A DNA stretch of 58,246 nucleotides, taken from assembly GCA_024642335.1 (NCBI GenBank), contig JAHEBH010000011.1, positions 1 through 58,246 of the forward strand. Direction: 5' to 3'. Positions 6,892-15,358 of the stretch are shown in pieces (the stretch's first letter is position 1; every line of letters starts with the position of its first letter). The notes below the pieces were generated by a model that made no database searches, was not told the origin of the DNA, and saw nothing but the letters and a program-made list of their open reading frames with translations. Origin of the DNA: Erythrobacter sp. Lineage in GTDB: Bacteria; Pseudomonadota; Alphaproteobacteria; Sphingomonadales; Sphingomonadaceae. Position numbers and translations under genes: made by a program.

Positions 6892-8985
6892 TCAGAAGCG
6901 CACTCTCGCGCTGAGAGACGCATTGAGCGGCTCGGCAGGCTGGATGTTGTTGTCGCCATGCGCCGAGGGGTAGTAATTTTCGTCGAACAGGTTCTCGATA
7001 TTGAGCTGGAGCGCAACATTCTCGCTCACGTCGTAGAACACGGCAAAGTCCACGCGGGTGTAGCCGGGCAACGTCACGGAGCTGGCCGAGGTTGAGGCGA
7101 ACTGGCTGGTCTGGCGGATTGCGCCCGCGCCAAGGCCCAGCCGGTCATTCACATCATAACGCGCCCATGCGGTGAAGTGGCTTTCGGGAACCTGCTGCAG
7201 CGGCGTGCCGATGGTAGCGGGATTGGCGGATTCGGTGATTTCCGCGTCGAGATAGGCATAGCCCAGGCTGACATTGAGGTTGGGTACAAGTTCTCCGGCG
7301 AGGCCGATCTCGAAGCCCTTGGTTGCGCTCTCGCCCACCAGCGTGGTGAGCTGGGTTGCCGGATCGACCGAGCGGGAATTGGAGCGTTCAAGCTTGAATA
7401 CGGCAGCCGTCAGCAGCAATTCGCGCTGGATGGCCCATTTCAGGCCCACCTCGTAATTGCTGAATTTTTCCGGCTCCAGGCTTTCGGTCAGCTGGTCCAG
7501 GACCGTGAACTGGTCGCCCGATTGCGGCAGGAAGCTCTCGGCAAAGCTGGCGTAGAGCGAGATGTCGTCCTGCGGCTTGACGATCAGGCCAAGACGCGGG
7601 CTCCACTTCTTGTCCAGGCGTGCGCCGTCGAAACTGGCGACCAGATCGGTGCTTTCCAGATCGAACTCGTCATAGCGCAGGCCGCCAACCAGCTGGAGGA
7701 TGCCGAAATCCATCTGCTCCTGCACATAGAAGGAAAAGGTGCGCAGGTTCGATGTGGTGGCGCGTTGCGGAACCAGCGTGAAGGCCGGCGGCGTGATCAC
7801 ATCGGCCAGGTTCACCGTGACCGATGAGCTCGCACCATTGTTGAAACGCGCCTGGTTGCGATCCGAATCCGTATCGGAGGTGGTGAATTCCGTGCCGACC
7901 AGCAGCGTGTGGGATACGCCGCCAGTTTCGAAACTGCCGATGAAATTGGCCTGTCCGATCAGGTTCTCGCGCCTGGTGCCGCTTTCGTAGCCGGAAAGCG
8001 TGGCGGTGGTCGCCGTTGTACCCCCACCCGGCACCAGGTTGGCATAGAACTTGTCGTAATCGGCATATTGCAGGCTGGCATTGAAGGTCAGCACGTCGAA
8101 GATGTCGTGCTCCACCCGGGCGCGGGCGATATGCACCTTGGCATCGCTGAAATTGTAATCGGGATCGCCGAAGAAGGTCTTGTCGTATCCCGCCAGCGGC
8201 TGGCCGTTAAGACTTGGCACGCCGCGATCGGTTACGCGCTGGTCATCGTCATAAGTGTAGCTGGCGATGAATCGCGTATCGGGGCTGAGGTCTGCGGTCA
8301 GCGTCGGGGTGAAGCCGACGAAGCGGCCGTGGTAGAAATCGCGGTGGTTGCCGAATTCCTCATAGGTGCCGTTGAGACGCAGGGCCACATCGCCAGACAG
8401 CGGGGTGTTGACGTCGCCAGCCAGCGCGAAGGCGCCGAAGCTATCGACCGAGGCCGCGCCGTTGATGAAGCTATCGCTGGTCTGTGCGGTCTTGCTGACC
8501 CGGTTGATCGCGCCGCCGCCGGCACCGCGACCGAAGATCAGGGCATTGGCGCCCTTGAGCACTTCGATGCGATCGACATTATAGAGCGAGCGGTAATACT
8601 GTGCATCGTCGCGCAGTCCGTCGAGATAGAAGTCTGCCGTGGTCTCCTGCCCGCGAATGAACACCTCGTCGCGGTGACCTTCGCCGGTCTCAAGGCTCAC
8701 GCCGGGCACGAAGCGCAGGGCGTTGGCGAGCTGGGTCGCGCCCTGGTCTTCCAGCTGGTCGGCCGTGATCACGTTCACCGCCTGCGGCACGTTGATCAGC
8801 GCAGTCGGCGTCTTGGTGGCGCTGGTCCCGTCATTGGCGACATAGCTCTCGCGGTCCGCCGTTACGATGATGTCGGCGGGCAGATAGTCGCGCTGCGTAT
8901 CGTCTGCTGCATGGGCACGCAGGGCAAGGACCATGCAGCTGCTGACGAAGAAAATGGAGCGGCGAGTGGAAACGGAACGTATCAA
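6892..8985 (-). CDS. TonB-dependent siderophore receptor
   Basis: A 697-residue outer-membrane receptor that would import ferric siderophores using TonB energy. A signal peptide ends near ALRAHA-ADD, followed by a TonB-box-like DIIVTAD, a plug domain (VPQAVNVITADQLEDQG, ANALRFVPGVS, DEVFIRGQ, RIEVLKGANALIFGRG) and a 22-strand-type barrel ending in the aromatic terminus ARVRF. The plug style is that of catecholate/hydroxamate receptors such as Fiu and FhuE. The start is the TTG at 8985, with CAGAGGG upstream; it is the only start giving a proper signal peptide. An iron-box-like palindrome lies 61 bases upstream, consistent with repression by iron. Confidence 0.92.
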   Translation of the reverse strand: MIRSVSTRRSIFFVSSCMVLALRAHAADDTQRDYLPADIIVTADRESYVANDGTSATKTPTALINVPQAVNVITADQLEDQGATQLANALRFVPGVSLETGEGHRDEVFIRGQETTADFYLDGLRDDAQYYRSLYNVDRIEVLKGANALIFGRGAGGGAINRVSKTAQTSDSFINGAASVDSFGAFALAGDVNTPLSGDVALRLNGTYEEFGNHRDFYHGRFVGFTPTLTADLSPDTRFIASYTYDDDQRVTDRGVPSLNGQPLAGYDKTFFGDPDYNFSDAKVHIARARVEHDIFDVLTFNASLQYADYDKFYANLVPGGGTTATTATLSGYESGTRRENLIGQANFIGSFETGGVSHTLLVGTEFTTSDTDSDRNQARFNNGASSSVTVNLADVITPPAFTLVPQRATTSNLRTFSFYVQEQMDFGILQLVGGLRYDEFDLESTDLVASFDGARLDKKWSPRLGLIVKPQDDISLYASFAESFLPQSGDQFTVLDQLTESLEPEKFSNYEVGLKWAIQRELLLTAAVFKLERSNSRSVDPATQLTTLVGESATKGFEIGLAGELVPNLNVSLGYAYLDAEITESANPATIGTPLQQVPESHFTAWARYDVNDRLGLGAGAIRQTSQFASTSASSVTLPGYTRVDFAVFYDVSENVALQLNIENLFDENYYPSAHGDNNIQPAEPLNASLSARVRF

Positions 8986-9030
8986 GAGACCCTCTGAACC
9001 AGAAATGCGAGTCGTTGTTGAGATTGATTT

Positions 9031-9063
9031 GCAAGAGCGTCTCTATTGCGACGCATTCGCAAA
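9031..9063. promoter_or_regulatory. Putative iron-responsive operator (Fur-box-like) before the TonB receptor
   Basis: Contains the perfect interrupted palindrome TTGCGA-CGCAT-TCGCAA at 9046-9062, preceded by GCAAGAG at 9031. The whole 33-base block matches the region before bfd (55452-55484) at 24 of 33 positions without gaps, and a third similar site lies before bfr. Three iron-related promoters sharing this sequence point to an iron regulator such as Fur; the regulator itself is inferred, not seen. Confidence 0.55.
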
Positions 9064-9144
9064 TACAATGGTGAAAATGCATTCCTTGCGGATTTTTCTG
9101 CGCCGTTTAGGGCGTGATGGGTCAAGGAAGCAGGAGAGGAAAGC

Positions 9145-9486
9145 ATGAAGGCCACGATCTGGCACAACCCGCGTTGCAGCAAATCGCGCATGGCGCTGCA
9201 AACCTTGCAGGACAGGGGCTTTAACGTGGAGGTGATCGAGTATCTCAAGCATGCCCCCTCGCGGGCCAAGCTCGCGCAACTCTATGCCGATGCGGGCATC
9301 TCTCCGGCACAGGGCCTGCGACTGGGCGGCACTGATGCGAAGGAGCGCGGCCTGCTCCATGCCGATGATGACACGGTGCTAGACGCGATGGCCGCCGATC
9401 CCGCTCTGATCGAGCGTCCGCTGGTCGAGACCGGCAAGGGGGTGCGCCTGTGCCGTCCGCCCGAACTGATCGAAGAGATCATTTGA
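9145..9486 (+). CDS. ArsC/Spx-family (glutaredoxin-like) reductase
   Basis: A 113-residue ArsC-family protein. The catalytic cysteine lies in HNPRCSKSR near the N-terminus, matching the family pattern (NPxCxxSR); the C-terminal part has ERPLVETGKGVRLCRPPE, where the arginines normally bind the oxyanion. ArsC reduces arsenate using glutathione and glutaredoxin, but many short homologues (YfgD and similar) have no proven arsenate activity. No other ars genes are nearby. The ATG has AGGAGAGG upstream. It is divergent from the TonB receptor and shares the intergenic region carrying the iron-box-like site. Confidence 0.82.
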   Translation: MKATIWHNPRCSKSRMALQTLQDRGFNVEVIEYLKHAPSRAKLAQLYADAGISPAQGLRLGGTDAKERGLLHADDDTVLDAMAADPALIERPLVETGKGVRLCRPPELIEEII

Positions 9487-9596
9487 CCTGCCTTTGGGGA
9501 CAATCTGTCTGAAGATTGTTGCATTCTTGACCCGCTTTTGCGACGGTCGGGCTCTCGGAACAGGGCGCCTTATCCTGCGCCGGCTGAATTGGGGGC

Positions 9597-10235
9597 ATGC
9601 ATTTTTCCATGAATGGCAATGAACTGGCTGAAAGCCGCGGGTTTCCGCGACTTGCAGATAAGATCAAACGCGCTCTGGGCCCAGCGGGACTGTTCTTTCG
9701 CGGATTTATGGAAAACCCGCGCATGGTGGGGGCAATCGTCCCGTCGAGTCCCGTTGTGGTGAAGGCCGTGCTGGAGCCGGTGGATTGGGCCAACACCAGG
9801 CTGTTTGTCGAATATGGCCCTGGCGTGGGCACTTTCTGCCAGCCTGTGCTCGACCGCCTGCGGCGTGATGCCGACCTGGTGGTGATCGACACCAACCCCC
9901 TGTTTATCGAACATCTGCGCAAGACGATCACCGACAGCCGTTTCCATGCGGTGCTGGGATCGGCTGAAGATGTCGAGGGGATCGTGAAATCCGTCGGGCA
10001 TGAAAAAGCGGACTACGTACTGTCCGGCCTGCCATTCTCCACCTTGCCTGAAGGTGTGGGAACGAGGATTGCCTCTGCCACGCAAAGGGTGATCCGCAAG
10101 GGTGGCGCATTCCTGACCTATCAATATACCGGTGCCGCGCGGGACTATACCAGGCGCTTTTTCCCGCGTGTTGATACCGGCCGCGTCTGGGCGAACATAC
10201 CCCCTTGCGTGCTCGCCTGGGGTTGGCAGGACTGA
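9597..10235 (+). CDS. SAM-dependent methyltransferase, phospholipid N-methyltransferase (PmtA)-like
   Basis: A 212-residue class I methyltransferase. Motif I is VEYGPGVGTF at residues 71-80; an acidic ribose-binding residue follows at the end of the next strand (LVVIDTNPLF), and LSGLPFSTLP is the post-motif loop seen in PmtA and the related KsgA-type enzymes. The N-terminal segment GFMENPRMVGAIVPSS is typical of alphaproteobacterial phosphatidylethanolamine N-methyltransferases, which make phosphatidylcholine. The size (about 200 residues) fits PmtA. The ATG at 9597 is preceded by a short G-run; the ATG at 9609 is an alternative. The substrate is inferred from family resemblance only. Confidence 0.72.
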   Translation: MHFSMNGNELAESRGFPRLADKIKRALGPAGLFFRGFMENPRMVGAIVPSSPVVVKAVLEPVDWANTRLFVEYGPGVGTFCQPVLDRLRRDADLVVIDTNPLFIEHLRKTITDSRFHAVLGSAEDVEGIVKSVGHEKADYVLSGLPFSTLPEGVGTRIASATQRVIRKGGAFLTYQYTGAARDYTRRFFPRVDTGRVWANIPPCVLAWGWQD

Positions 10236-10262
10236 AAGTGGTCTGCTCCCGAGGGAACGATC

Positions 10263-11114
10263 TCAACTGAAGGTATCGTCGATCCGCTGTGCGCTCACGC
10301 CTGAGAGCTGCTGGTACATGCTCACCAGAATGCCGCTGAAGACCATCGCTACCCCTGCGCCGATCATCCCGTTGGCCAACCCCAACACCAGCGCCGATCC
10401 CGTGCCGCCGCCAAAGGCGACCGCCACCAGGCCGAAGATCGAACCCAGCAGCAGGCTGATCACCAGATAGGAGACGAACAAGAGGGCATAGAAGACAAAG
10501 ATCTTCATCGCGTGCCTCTTGGTCAGCTGCCAGGAACGCATCATGGCCTTCACCGGATTGGCCAACCCGTCCAGCATGATCGCCGGCATGGTCAGGGTAA
10601 AGCGGGTAATGACATAGACTACGGCTACCAGCATCGCCGCCACGCCCAGGAACGTGCTCGCAGTGGTCAGACCGTTCCCTGCCACACTGGCCAGCACTGC
10701 GATAACAAGACCGAGCAACAGCGAGAGAATTACGGCCACCGCGATATAGGCCAATGCCAGCAGCAGCGTGGCACCGATGGCGCTTGGCGTCATGGACAGT
10801 GCCCGTTTCAGCGCCTCGCCAACAGTGGGGCGATCATCCCCCATCAGCGCGATCATGCCGAGATAACCGATGACTTGCGCCAGCAAGGCCAGCACGCCGT
10901 ATCCGATCAGCGGTTCCATCGATTCTGCCAGCATCGACATCATCAGGTCGGGATCGTCCGTTTCCTGAAGCGATGTCAGCAGGTCGGGCATGGCGACATA
11001 GAACAGCGCCGATGGCAGCAGCAGGAAGATGCCCGCCATCACCGCCAGCAGCTGGAAATTGGCACCTACCAGCGCAACCGCCTGGGTCCAGGTGCGGTTC
11101 ATGTCGAAATCCAT
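10263..11114 (-). CDS. Multi-pass inner-membrane protein of unknown function
   Basis: 283 residues with about six hydrophobic segments, among them LLAVMAGIFLLLPSALFYV, LIGYGVLALLAQVIGYLGMIALM, IGATLLLALAYIAVAVILSL, FLGVAAMLVAVVYVI, IFVFYALLFVSYLVISLLL and AVAFGGGTGSALVLGLANGM. The segment RFTLTMPAIMLDG followed by PVKAMMRSWQLTKRHAMKIF resembles the membrane domain found in glycerophosphodiester phosphodiesterase-like and related uncharacterised proteins. GGGAGG precedes the ATG. It converges with the methyltransferase and is divergent from lipB. No catalytic motif is seen and no function is proposed. Confidence 0.75.
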   Translation of the reverse strand: MDFDMNRTWTQAVALVGANFQLLAVMAGIFLLLPSALFYVAMPDLLTSLQETDDPDLMMSMLAESMEPLIGYGVLALLAQVIGYLGMIALMGDDRPTVGEALKRALSMTPSAIGATLLLALAYIAVAVILSLLLGLVIAVLASVAGNGLTTASTFLGVAAMLVAVVYVITRFTLTMPAIMLDGLANPVKAMMRSWQLTKRHAMKIFVFYALLFVSYLVISLLLGSIFGLVAVAFGGGTGSALVLGLANGMIGAGVAMVFSGILVSMYQQLSGVSAQRIDDTFS

Positions 11115-11179
11115 GGCATTGCCTCCCGCCTTGTTCCCTCTTGATAAACACGGCGCGGCCCTCCACGCAATGATTACGC

Positions 11180-11833
11180 ATGGCTCAGACAGAACTTCCC
11201 CCCATTGAATGGCGAATAGCGCAGGATCCTGTGCCCTATCGCGAGGCGCTGGCCGCGCAGCAGGCGCGCAATGATGCGATCGCCGCGGGCGAGGCGGCAG
11301 AGCTCATCTGGCTGCTCGAGCATCCGCCGGTCTATACCGCCGGGACCAGCGCCGATGCCGCCGAACTGCTCGATGCGCGGTTTGACGTGGTGGAAACCGG
11401 GCGCGGCGGTCGTCACACTTATCATGGTCCGGGCCAGCGCGTGGGCTACGTGCTGCTCGACCTGTCCCGGCGCGGCAGGGATGTGCGGCGCTTCGTCCAT
11501 GCGCTGGAGGGATGGGTGATCGCCACTCTCGGCGACTTCGGTGTCGAAAGCTGGGCCGTGTCCGACCGCATCGGCATCTGGACCAGGGACGTGGATGGCA
11601 GCGAAGCCAAGATCGGCGCCATCGGCGTGCGCGTGCGCCGATGGGTCACCATGCATGGCTTTTCGGTCAATATCGCGCCCGATCTATCGCATTTTTCCGG
11701 CATCGTGCCCTGCGGCATCGCCGAGTATGGCGTTACCAGTCTGGAGAAGCTTGGCATCACCCTTGCGCCGGGCGCGTGGGATGAGGCATTGCAGGCGCGC
11801 AGCGAGGCCTTCCTCGCCGCGCTGAGTGATTAG
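11180..11833 (+). CDS. lipB: Octanoyltransferase LipB
   Basis: Transfers octanoate from acyl carrier protein to the lipoyl-domain lysine, the first step of de novo lipoate attachment in the cytoplasm. The 217-residue sequence has the family signature [12 protein letters not shown] at about 76-87, the catalytic lysine Lys144 in [10 protein letters not shown], and the catalytic cysteine Cys178 in VPCGI. The length is normal. It has no strong Shine-Dalgarno sequence. It is followed by a lipoprotein gene after 12 bases, and could serve the free lipoyl protein at 2483-2719 as well as the housekeeping dehydrogenases. Confidence 0.95.
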   Translation: MAQTELPPIEWRIAQDPVPYREALAAQQARNDAIAAGEAAELIWLLEHPPVYTAGTSADAAELLDARFDVVETGRGGRHTYHGPGQRVGYVLLDLSRRGRDVRRFVHALEGWVIATLGDFGVESWAVSDRIGIWTRDVDGSEAKIGAIGVRVRRWVTMHGFSVNIAPDLSHFSGIVPCGIAEYGVTSLEKLGITLAPGAWDEALQARSEAFLAALSD

Positions 11834-11845
11834 GGAGTTGCGCCG

Positions 11846-12139
11846 GTGCGAGTGACACAAATTGCCATGGCCCTGTCCCTGCTGATGCTCGCCGGCTGCG
11901 GAATCGGTGGGGACGAGCAGGATGATGCGCGCGAAGCAACGGGCGAAATCCTTCCCTCTTCGATCAGCGATGGCATGATCGAGACCGACAGCCTGCAATC
12001 GCAGCCACCTCTCTTGCGCGAAATGCCCGCGGTCGAGGGCGAGGAAGCGGGCGAAGGTGAGGGCGAACCGGGTGAGCCGGAGACGCTGGAAGAGGCTTTC
12101 GCCGGTGATGCAAGTGAGGCCGAAGCATCGGGCGAGTAA
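11846..12139 (+). CDS. Small predicted lipoprotein
   Basis: 97 residues starting at GTG 11846, 12 bases after lipB, with AGGGAG upstream. The N-terminus is a lipoprotein signal peptide with lipobox LMLAGC, so Cys18 would be acylated. The mature part is short, disordered and acidic, with runs of Glu and Gly (EGEEAGEGEGEPGEPE); no domain is recognised. It converges with the CitE-like gene, with stop codons only three bases apart. Function unknown; co-transcription with lipB is likely. Confidence 0.7.
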   Translation: MRVTQIAMALSLLMLAGCGIGGDEQDDAREATGEILPSSISDGMIETDSLQSQPPLLREMPAVEGEEAGEGEGEPGEPETLEEAFAGDASEAEASGE

Positions 12140-12142
12140 TCG

Positions 12143-13027
12143 TTAGTCCAGGCTGGCCAGCAATTGCCGCGCCGCTTCGAGATGCGGCGTTTCCACCATC
12201 CGGCCTTCCAGTTGCAGCACGGCGGCATCGGGATTGTCGGCGAACAGATCGACGATCGCTTGCGCTGTCGCAATCTCAACTTCGCTGGGGCTGAAAGCGG
12301 CATTGATAATCTCGACCTGGTCGGGGTGGATTGCCAGCATGCCCGAAAAGCCGTCTGCGCGAGACATTGCGGCGGCGTGTTTTAGGCCTTCAAGGTCGCG
12401 AAAATCGGCATAGGTCGTCTCGATAGGTGCGATTCCTCGCGCATGGGCGGCGAGCAGCAACGTGCTGCGCACCATGCGGAACAGGTCGGTCCATTCTCCT
12501 TGGCCATCGCGCTTGCGCGTTGCGCCGATGGCCGCGGCAAGGTCTTCCGATCCCCAGGTGAGGCCGATGATCCGCATCACCTGGTCCTTCGCGAAGTCGG
12601 AAATTGTGAGCGCGGACATGGGCGTTTCGCCCACTTGCGGCAGGATGCGCGTGGAGCCGAGCGGCAGGCTCAGCCGTTCTTCCCATTCGAAGAGTTCTGC
12701 AGCGAGTTGCTGCACCTGTCCGGGTCCTTCGGCCTTGGGCAGCATCACCCCGTCGGGCGCGGCTGGCATGATGGCAGCAAGGTCCGCGCGCCATTCTTCG
12801 CCAGCCAGGGAATTGATCCGCACCCAGCGGGAGAAAATGCTGACGGCGACGAGCTTTGTGCGATGGGCGTCGAGCCACGCAAACGCCCTGCCGCGGGCAG
12901 CGGGCTTGGCCTCGTCGGCCACGGCATCCTCCAGGTCGACGATCACCGCGTCGGCACCGCACAAGCCCGCCTTGGCAAGCTTGCGCTCGCTATCGCCGGG
13001 TACGAACAGCCATGAGCGCAGCTTCAT
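12143..13027 (-). CDS. CoA ester lyase of the HpcH/HpaI (CitE-like) family
   Basis: A 294-residue TIM-barrel protein of the citrate lyase beta / malyl-CoA lyase family. Signature segments are RSWLFVPGDSERKLAKA, VIVDLEDAVADEAK, VRINSL, GVMLPKAEGP and GFSGMLAIHPDQVEIIN. Acidic residues in DLED and in the GSEDL loop would bind magnesium. Family members cleave or hydrolyse citramalyl-CoA, malyl-CoA or related hydroxyacyl-CoA esters. The start is the ATG at 13027 with GAGAGG upstream; earlier in-frame ATGs would add 13 unlikely residues. Citrate lyase alpha and gamma genes are absent, so this is a free-standing lyase, possibly citramalyl-CoA lyase. Confidence 0.85.
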   Translation of the reverse strand: MKLRSWLFVPGDSERKLAKAGLCGADAVIVDLEDAVADEAKPAARGRAFAWLDAHRTKLVAVSIFSRWVRINSLAGEEWRADLAAIMPAAPDGVMLPKAEGPGQVQQLAAELFEWEERLSLPLGSTRILPQVGETPMSALTISDFAKDQVMRIIGLTWGSEDLAAAIGATRKRDGQGEWTDLFRMVRSTLLLAAHARGIAPIETTYADFRDLEGLKHAAAMSRADGFSGMLAIHPDQVEIINAAFSPSEVEIATAQAIVDLFADNPDAAVLQLEGRMVETPHLEAARQLLASLD

Positions 13028-13112
13028 TCGGGAACCTCTCTGCATTAGCATGGAAGAGAGTATCAAGCCTGCATATCACCGCAAGCTTTGCCCTTATGGT
13101 GAAGCGAAGGAG

Positions 13113-13544
13113 TTAAGCGCCCTTCTTGAATGCGAGCCAGACTGCGGACAGTTGGACCAGAGTTAACGCACCGAATATGATAATTGGGAGATCGATTCCC
13201 AGGATCGGCTGCATGCCTTCGTCAGGTCCGCGCAGGCCGCCGCCATTGAAAGGCCGCAGCGCGGCCGCGATCCAAAAGCCGCCCGTGGCCGCGATTCCCA
13301 ACAGGCTGGCAATTTGCAGGCGGAAACGCCGGTTCTCGCCCGGCATCAGGACCAGGAAGAAAGTAAACAGAGCGAGAATGGTGCCTGTCCCGAGAAGCTA
13401 GACCATGTGAAATCGGGCGTGTGGCGGCCATTCAGGATGACTGGCGTGGCTCGGTCCAAAGTCGCCGACCGGAGCGATCACTCCGTATATCAAGGCGATC
13501 ACCAATAGGAGTGTGGATAGTAGCTTAGTCTGTCCGAATGTCAT
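13113..13544 (-). pseudogene. Membrane protein gene interrupted by an in-frame TAG (DUF6640-like)
   Basis: Reading leftward from the ATG at 13544, a small membrane protein runs MTFGQTKLLSTLLLVIALIY and then through a segment ending HARFHMV; it meets a TAG at 13398-13400 and continues in the same frame as LLGTGTILALFTFFLVLMPG to a normal stop at 13113. The two halves together make a 143-residue, four-helix protein that resembles, from memory, the DUF6640 family. One base change (CAG or TGG to TAG) explains the break. It may be a recent pseudogene, a sequencing error, or have a restart at the ATG at 13346 that yields a 77-residue fragment. Confidence 0.65.
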
Positions 13545-13555
13545 GATGGCCGACC

Positions 13556-13573
13556 CCCTCTAGCTAAAGAGGG
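13556..13573. terminator. Short hairpin downstream of nadA
   Basis: A perfect 6-base inverted repeat (CCCTCT / AGAGGG) around a 6-base loop, lying 30 bases past the nadA stop on the leftward strand. There is no T-run, so at best it is a weak or Rho-assisted terminator, or an mRNA end stabiliser. Confidence 0.25.
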
Positions 13574-13603
13574 CTAGGCCAGGTCTTGTCACGAGTCCAG
13601 AAT

Positions 13604-14590
13604 TCACCGATCCCCCAAATCACCCTTGCCAACGGTTCCGCTGGCCATTTCCAGCATGCGGTCGAGGCTCTTCCTGGCGGCGAGGCGCAGGCCTTCCTCG
13701 ATCTCGATGCGCGGTTCCAGGTCGCGCAGGCAGAGGTAGAGCTTCTCCATCGTGTTGAGCGCCATGTAGGGGCAGATGTTGCAGCTGCAGTTGCCGTCTG
13801 CGCCCGGCGCGCCGATGAAGGTCTTTTCCGGCAGCGCCTTTTCCATCTGGTGGATGATGTGCGGCTCGGTCGCCACGATCAGCGTATCGCCTTCGAAAGT
13901 CTTGGCGAAATTGAGGATGCCACTGGTCGAGCCGACGTAATCGGCATGGTCGATGATATGCGGCGGGCATTCCGGGTGCGCGGCGATGGGCGCGCCGGGA
14001 TGCTGCGCCTTCAGCTTGAGCAGTTCCTTCTCGCTGAAAGCCTCATGCACGATGCACACGCCCGGCCAGAGCAGCATCTCGCGATTGAACTTGCGGCTGA
14101 GGTAGCCGCCCAGATGCCGGTCCGGACCGAAGATGATTTTCTGGTCCTTGGGGATCTGCTGCAGGATCGTTTCGGCAGAAGAGCTGGTGACGATGATGTC
14201 GCTGAGCGCTTTCACCTCGGTCGAGCAGTTGATGTAGGTGAGCGCGATATGGTCTGGATGCGCCTCGCGGAATGCCTTGAACTTTTCCGGCGGGCAGGAG
14301 TCTTCCAGCGAACAGCCCGCTTCCATATCGGGCAGGACCACGATCTTTTCGGGGCTGAGGATCTTGGCGGTCTCCGCCATGAATTTCACGCCGCAAAAGG
14401 CGATCACATCGGCATCGGTCGCCGCAGCTTTCTTGGACAGTTCGAGGCTGTCGCCCACGAAATCGGCGATGTCCTGCAAATCAGGCGTCTGGTAATAATG
14501 CGCCAGGATCACCGCATTCTTCTCCTTGCGGAGGCGGTTGATCTCTTCGAGCAGGTCGATGCCGGGCGGAATAACGGTTTGAGCAGTCAT
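13604..14590 (-). CDS. nadA: Quinolinate synthase NadA
   Basis: Condenses iminoaspartate with dihydroxyacetone phosphate to quinolinate in de novo NAD synthesis, using a [4Fe-4S] cluster. The 328 residues include the family marks AHYYQTPDLQD, GVKFMAETAKIL, YINCSTEVKA (Cys122), HPECPP (Cys208) and NCSCNICPYMALN (cysteines 268, 270 and 273), which supply the three cluster ligands expected of the family. The length is normal for the long NadA type. nadB and nadC are not adjacent. It starts 31 bases after the fourth gene of the paralogous membrane array on the same strand, so it could be carried on the same transcript. Confidence 0.95.
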   Translation of the reverse strand: MTAQTVIPPGIDLLEEINRLRKEKNAVILAHYYQTPDLQDIADFVGDSLELSKKAAATDADVIAFCGVKFMAETAKILSPEKIVVLPDMEAGCSLEDSCPPEKFKAFREAHPDHIALTYINCSTEVKALSDIIVTSSSAETILQQIPKDQKIIFGPDRHLGGYLSRKFNREMLLWPGVCIVHEAFSEKELLKLKAQHPGAPIAAHPECPPHIIDHADYVGSTSGILNFAKTFEGDTLIVATEPHIIHQMEKALPEKTFIGAPGADGNCSCNICPYMALNTMEKLYLCLRDLEPRIEIEEGLRLAARKSLDRMLEMASGTVGKGDLGDR

Positions 14591-14621
14591 GCCATGCAGA
14601 TGGCGCTATCCGCCTCTCCGA

Positions 14622-15353
14622 TCAAGGCGCAATTGCGCGCAGCATGGCATCGCCCAGAACCGTTTCACCTACGGTGATGTAGCACAGATACTCCAGGCAA
14701 AACGCACCAAGACCCCAATAATAGGCCGGATGGATGCGGCCCCTGATCATCTTGTCACCAACCATGTAGAGGATGAAATGGGCAATCAGGGCAAGTTGCG
14801 TCAGCACGATGTGCGTGTGCCCTGTTATGCCGAGTATCTCGATCACTCGGTTCCACGCCACCAGCACGATCAGAAGCGTGACAATGTGCATGGCGCGGCG
14901 GTGCCAGTCCGTCCGCTTGCGCCAGAAGAAGCCGACGCACAGCCAGGCACCAATCTGGATGAAGTTGAATATGTTGAGGATCAGGAATGCCGCGTAGGCG
15001 GGCACTGGTGGGGTGCCCGTCTGCACATGGTAGGCGCCCGAAATGATGGGAAATACGAGACCGAATGCGAAAATGACAAGGCTCACACCGGCTCCCAGCA
15101 AGCCAAGCTGCTTGTGCAGGGAGAAATTGCCTTTCATCGCCAGCCAGCTTTGCGTCACGACCAGCAGGATCCAAGTCATCAGGGGAATGGCGTGGGCATG
15201 GTAGAACCACGGCACGGCAAAGCTGGATGCGCCGCGCAGAATGTTGCCGACAAAGCCGAAGATCACGACCGCCAAGGCGAACAGAGCCATGCGGAAGAGG
15301 AACGTCCGCTCGCGCTGTTCGACAGAGGTCGTGGCAGGTGCAATGATGGCCAC
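14622..15353 (-). CDS. Seven-helix-type membrane protein, paralogue 4 of a tandem array
   Basis: 243 residues starting at GTG 15353, eight bases past the last sense codon of paralogue 3. About seven hydrophobic segments are seen. Conserved family features are the HxH pair His52/His54 (YHAHAIPLMTW), His80 (GNFSLHKQLG), TDWHRRAM and GRIHPAYYWG near the C-terminus. A longer in-frame reading extends back to 16181, but that extension lies inside paralogue 3 in another frame and is arginine-rich nonsense. The recurrent histidines would suit heme or metal binding in the membrane; this is an inference. Function unknown. Confidence 0.75.
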   Translation of the reverse strand: MAIIAPATTSVEQRERTFLFRMALFALAVVIFGFVGNILRGASSFAVPWFYHAHAIPLMTWILLVVTQSWLAMKGNFSLHKQLGLLGAGVSLVIFAFGLVFPIISGAYHVQTGTPPVPAYAAFLILNIFNFIQIGAWLCVGFFWRKRTDWHRRAMHIVTLLIVLVAWNRVIEILGITGHTHIVLTQLALIAHFILYMVGDKMIRGRIHPAYYWGLGAFCLEYLCYITVGETVLGDAMLRAIAP

Positions 15354-15358
15354 TGCAA

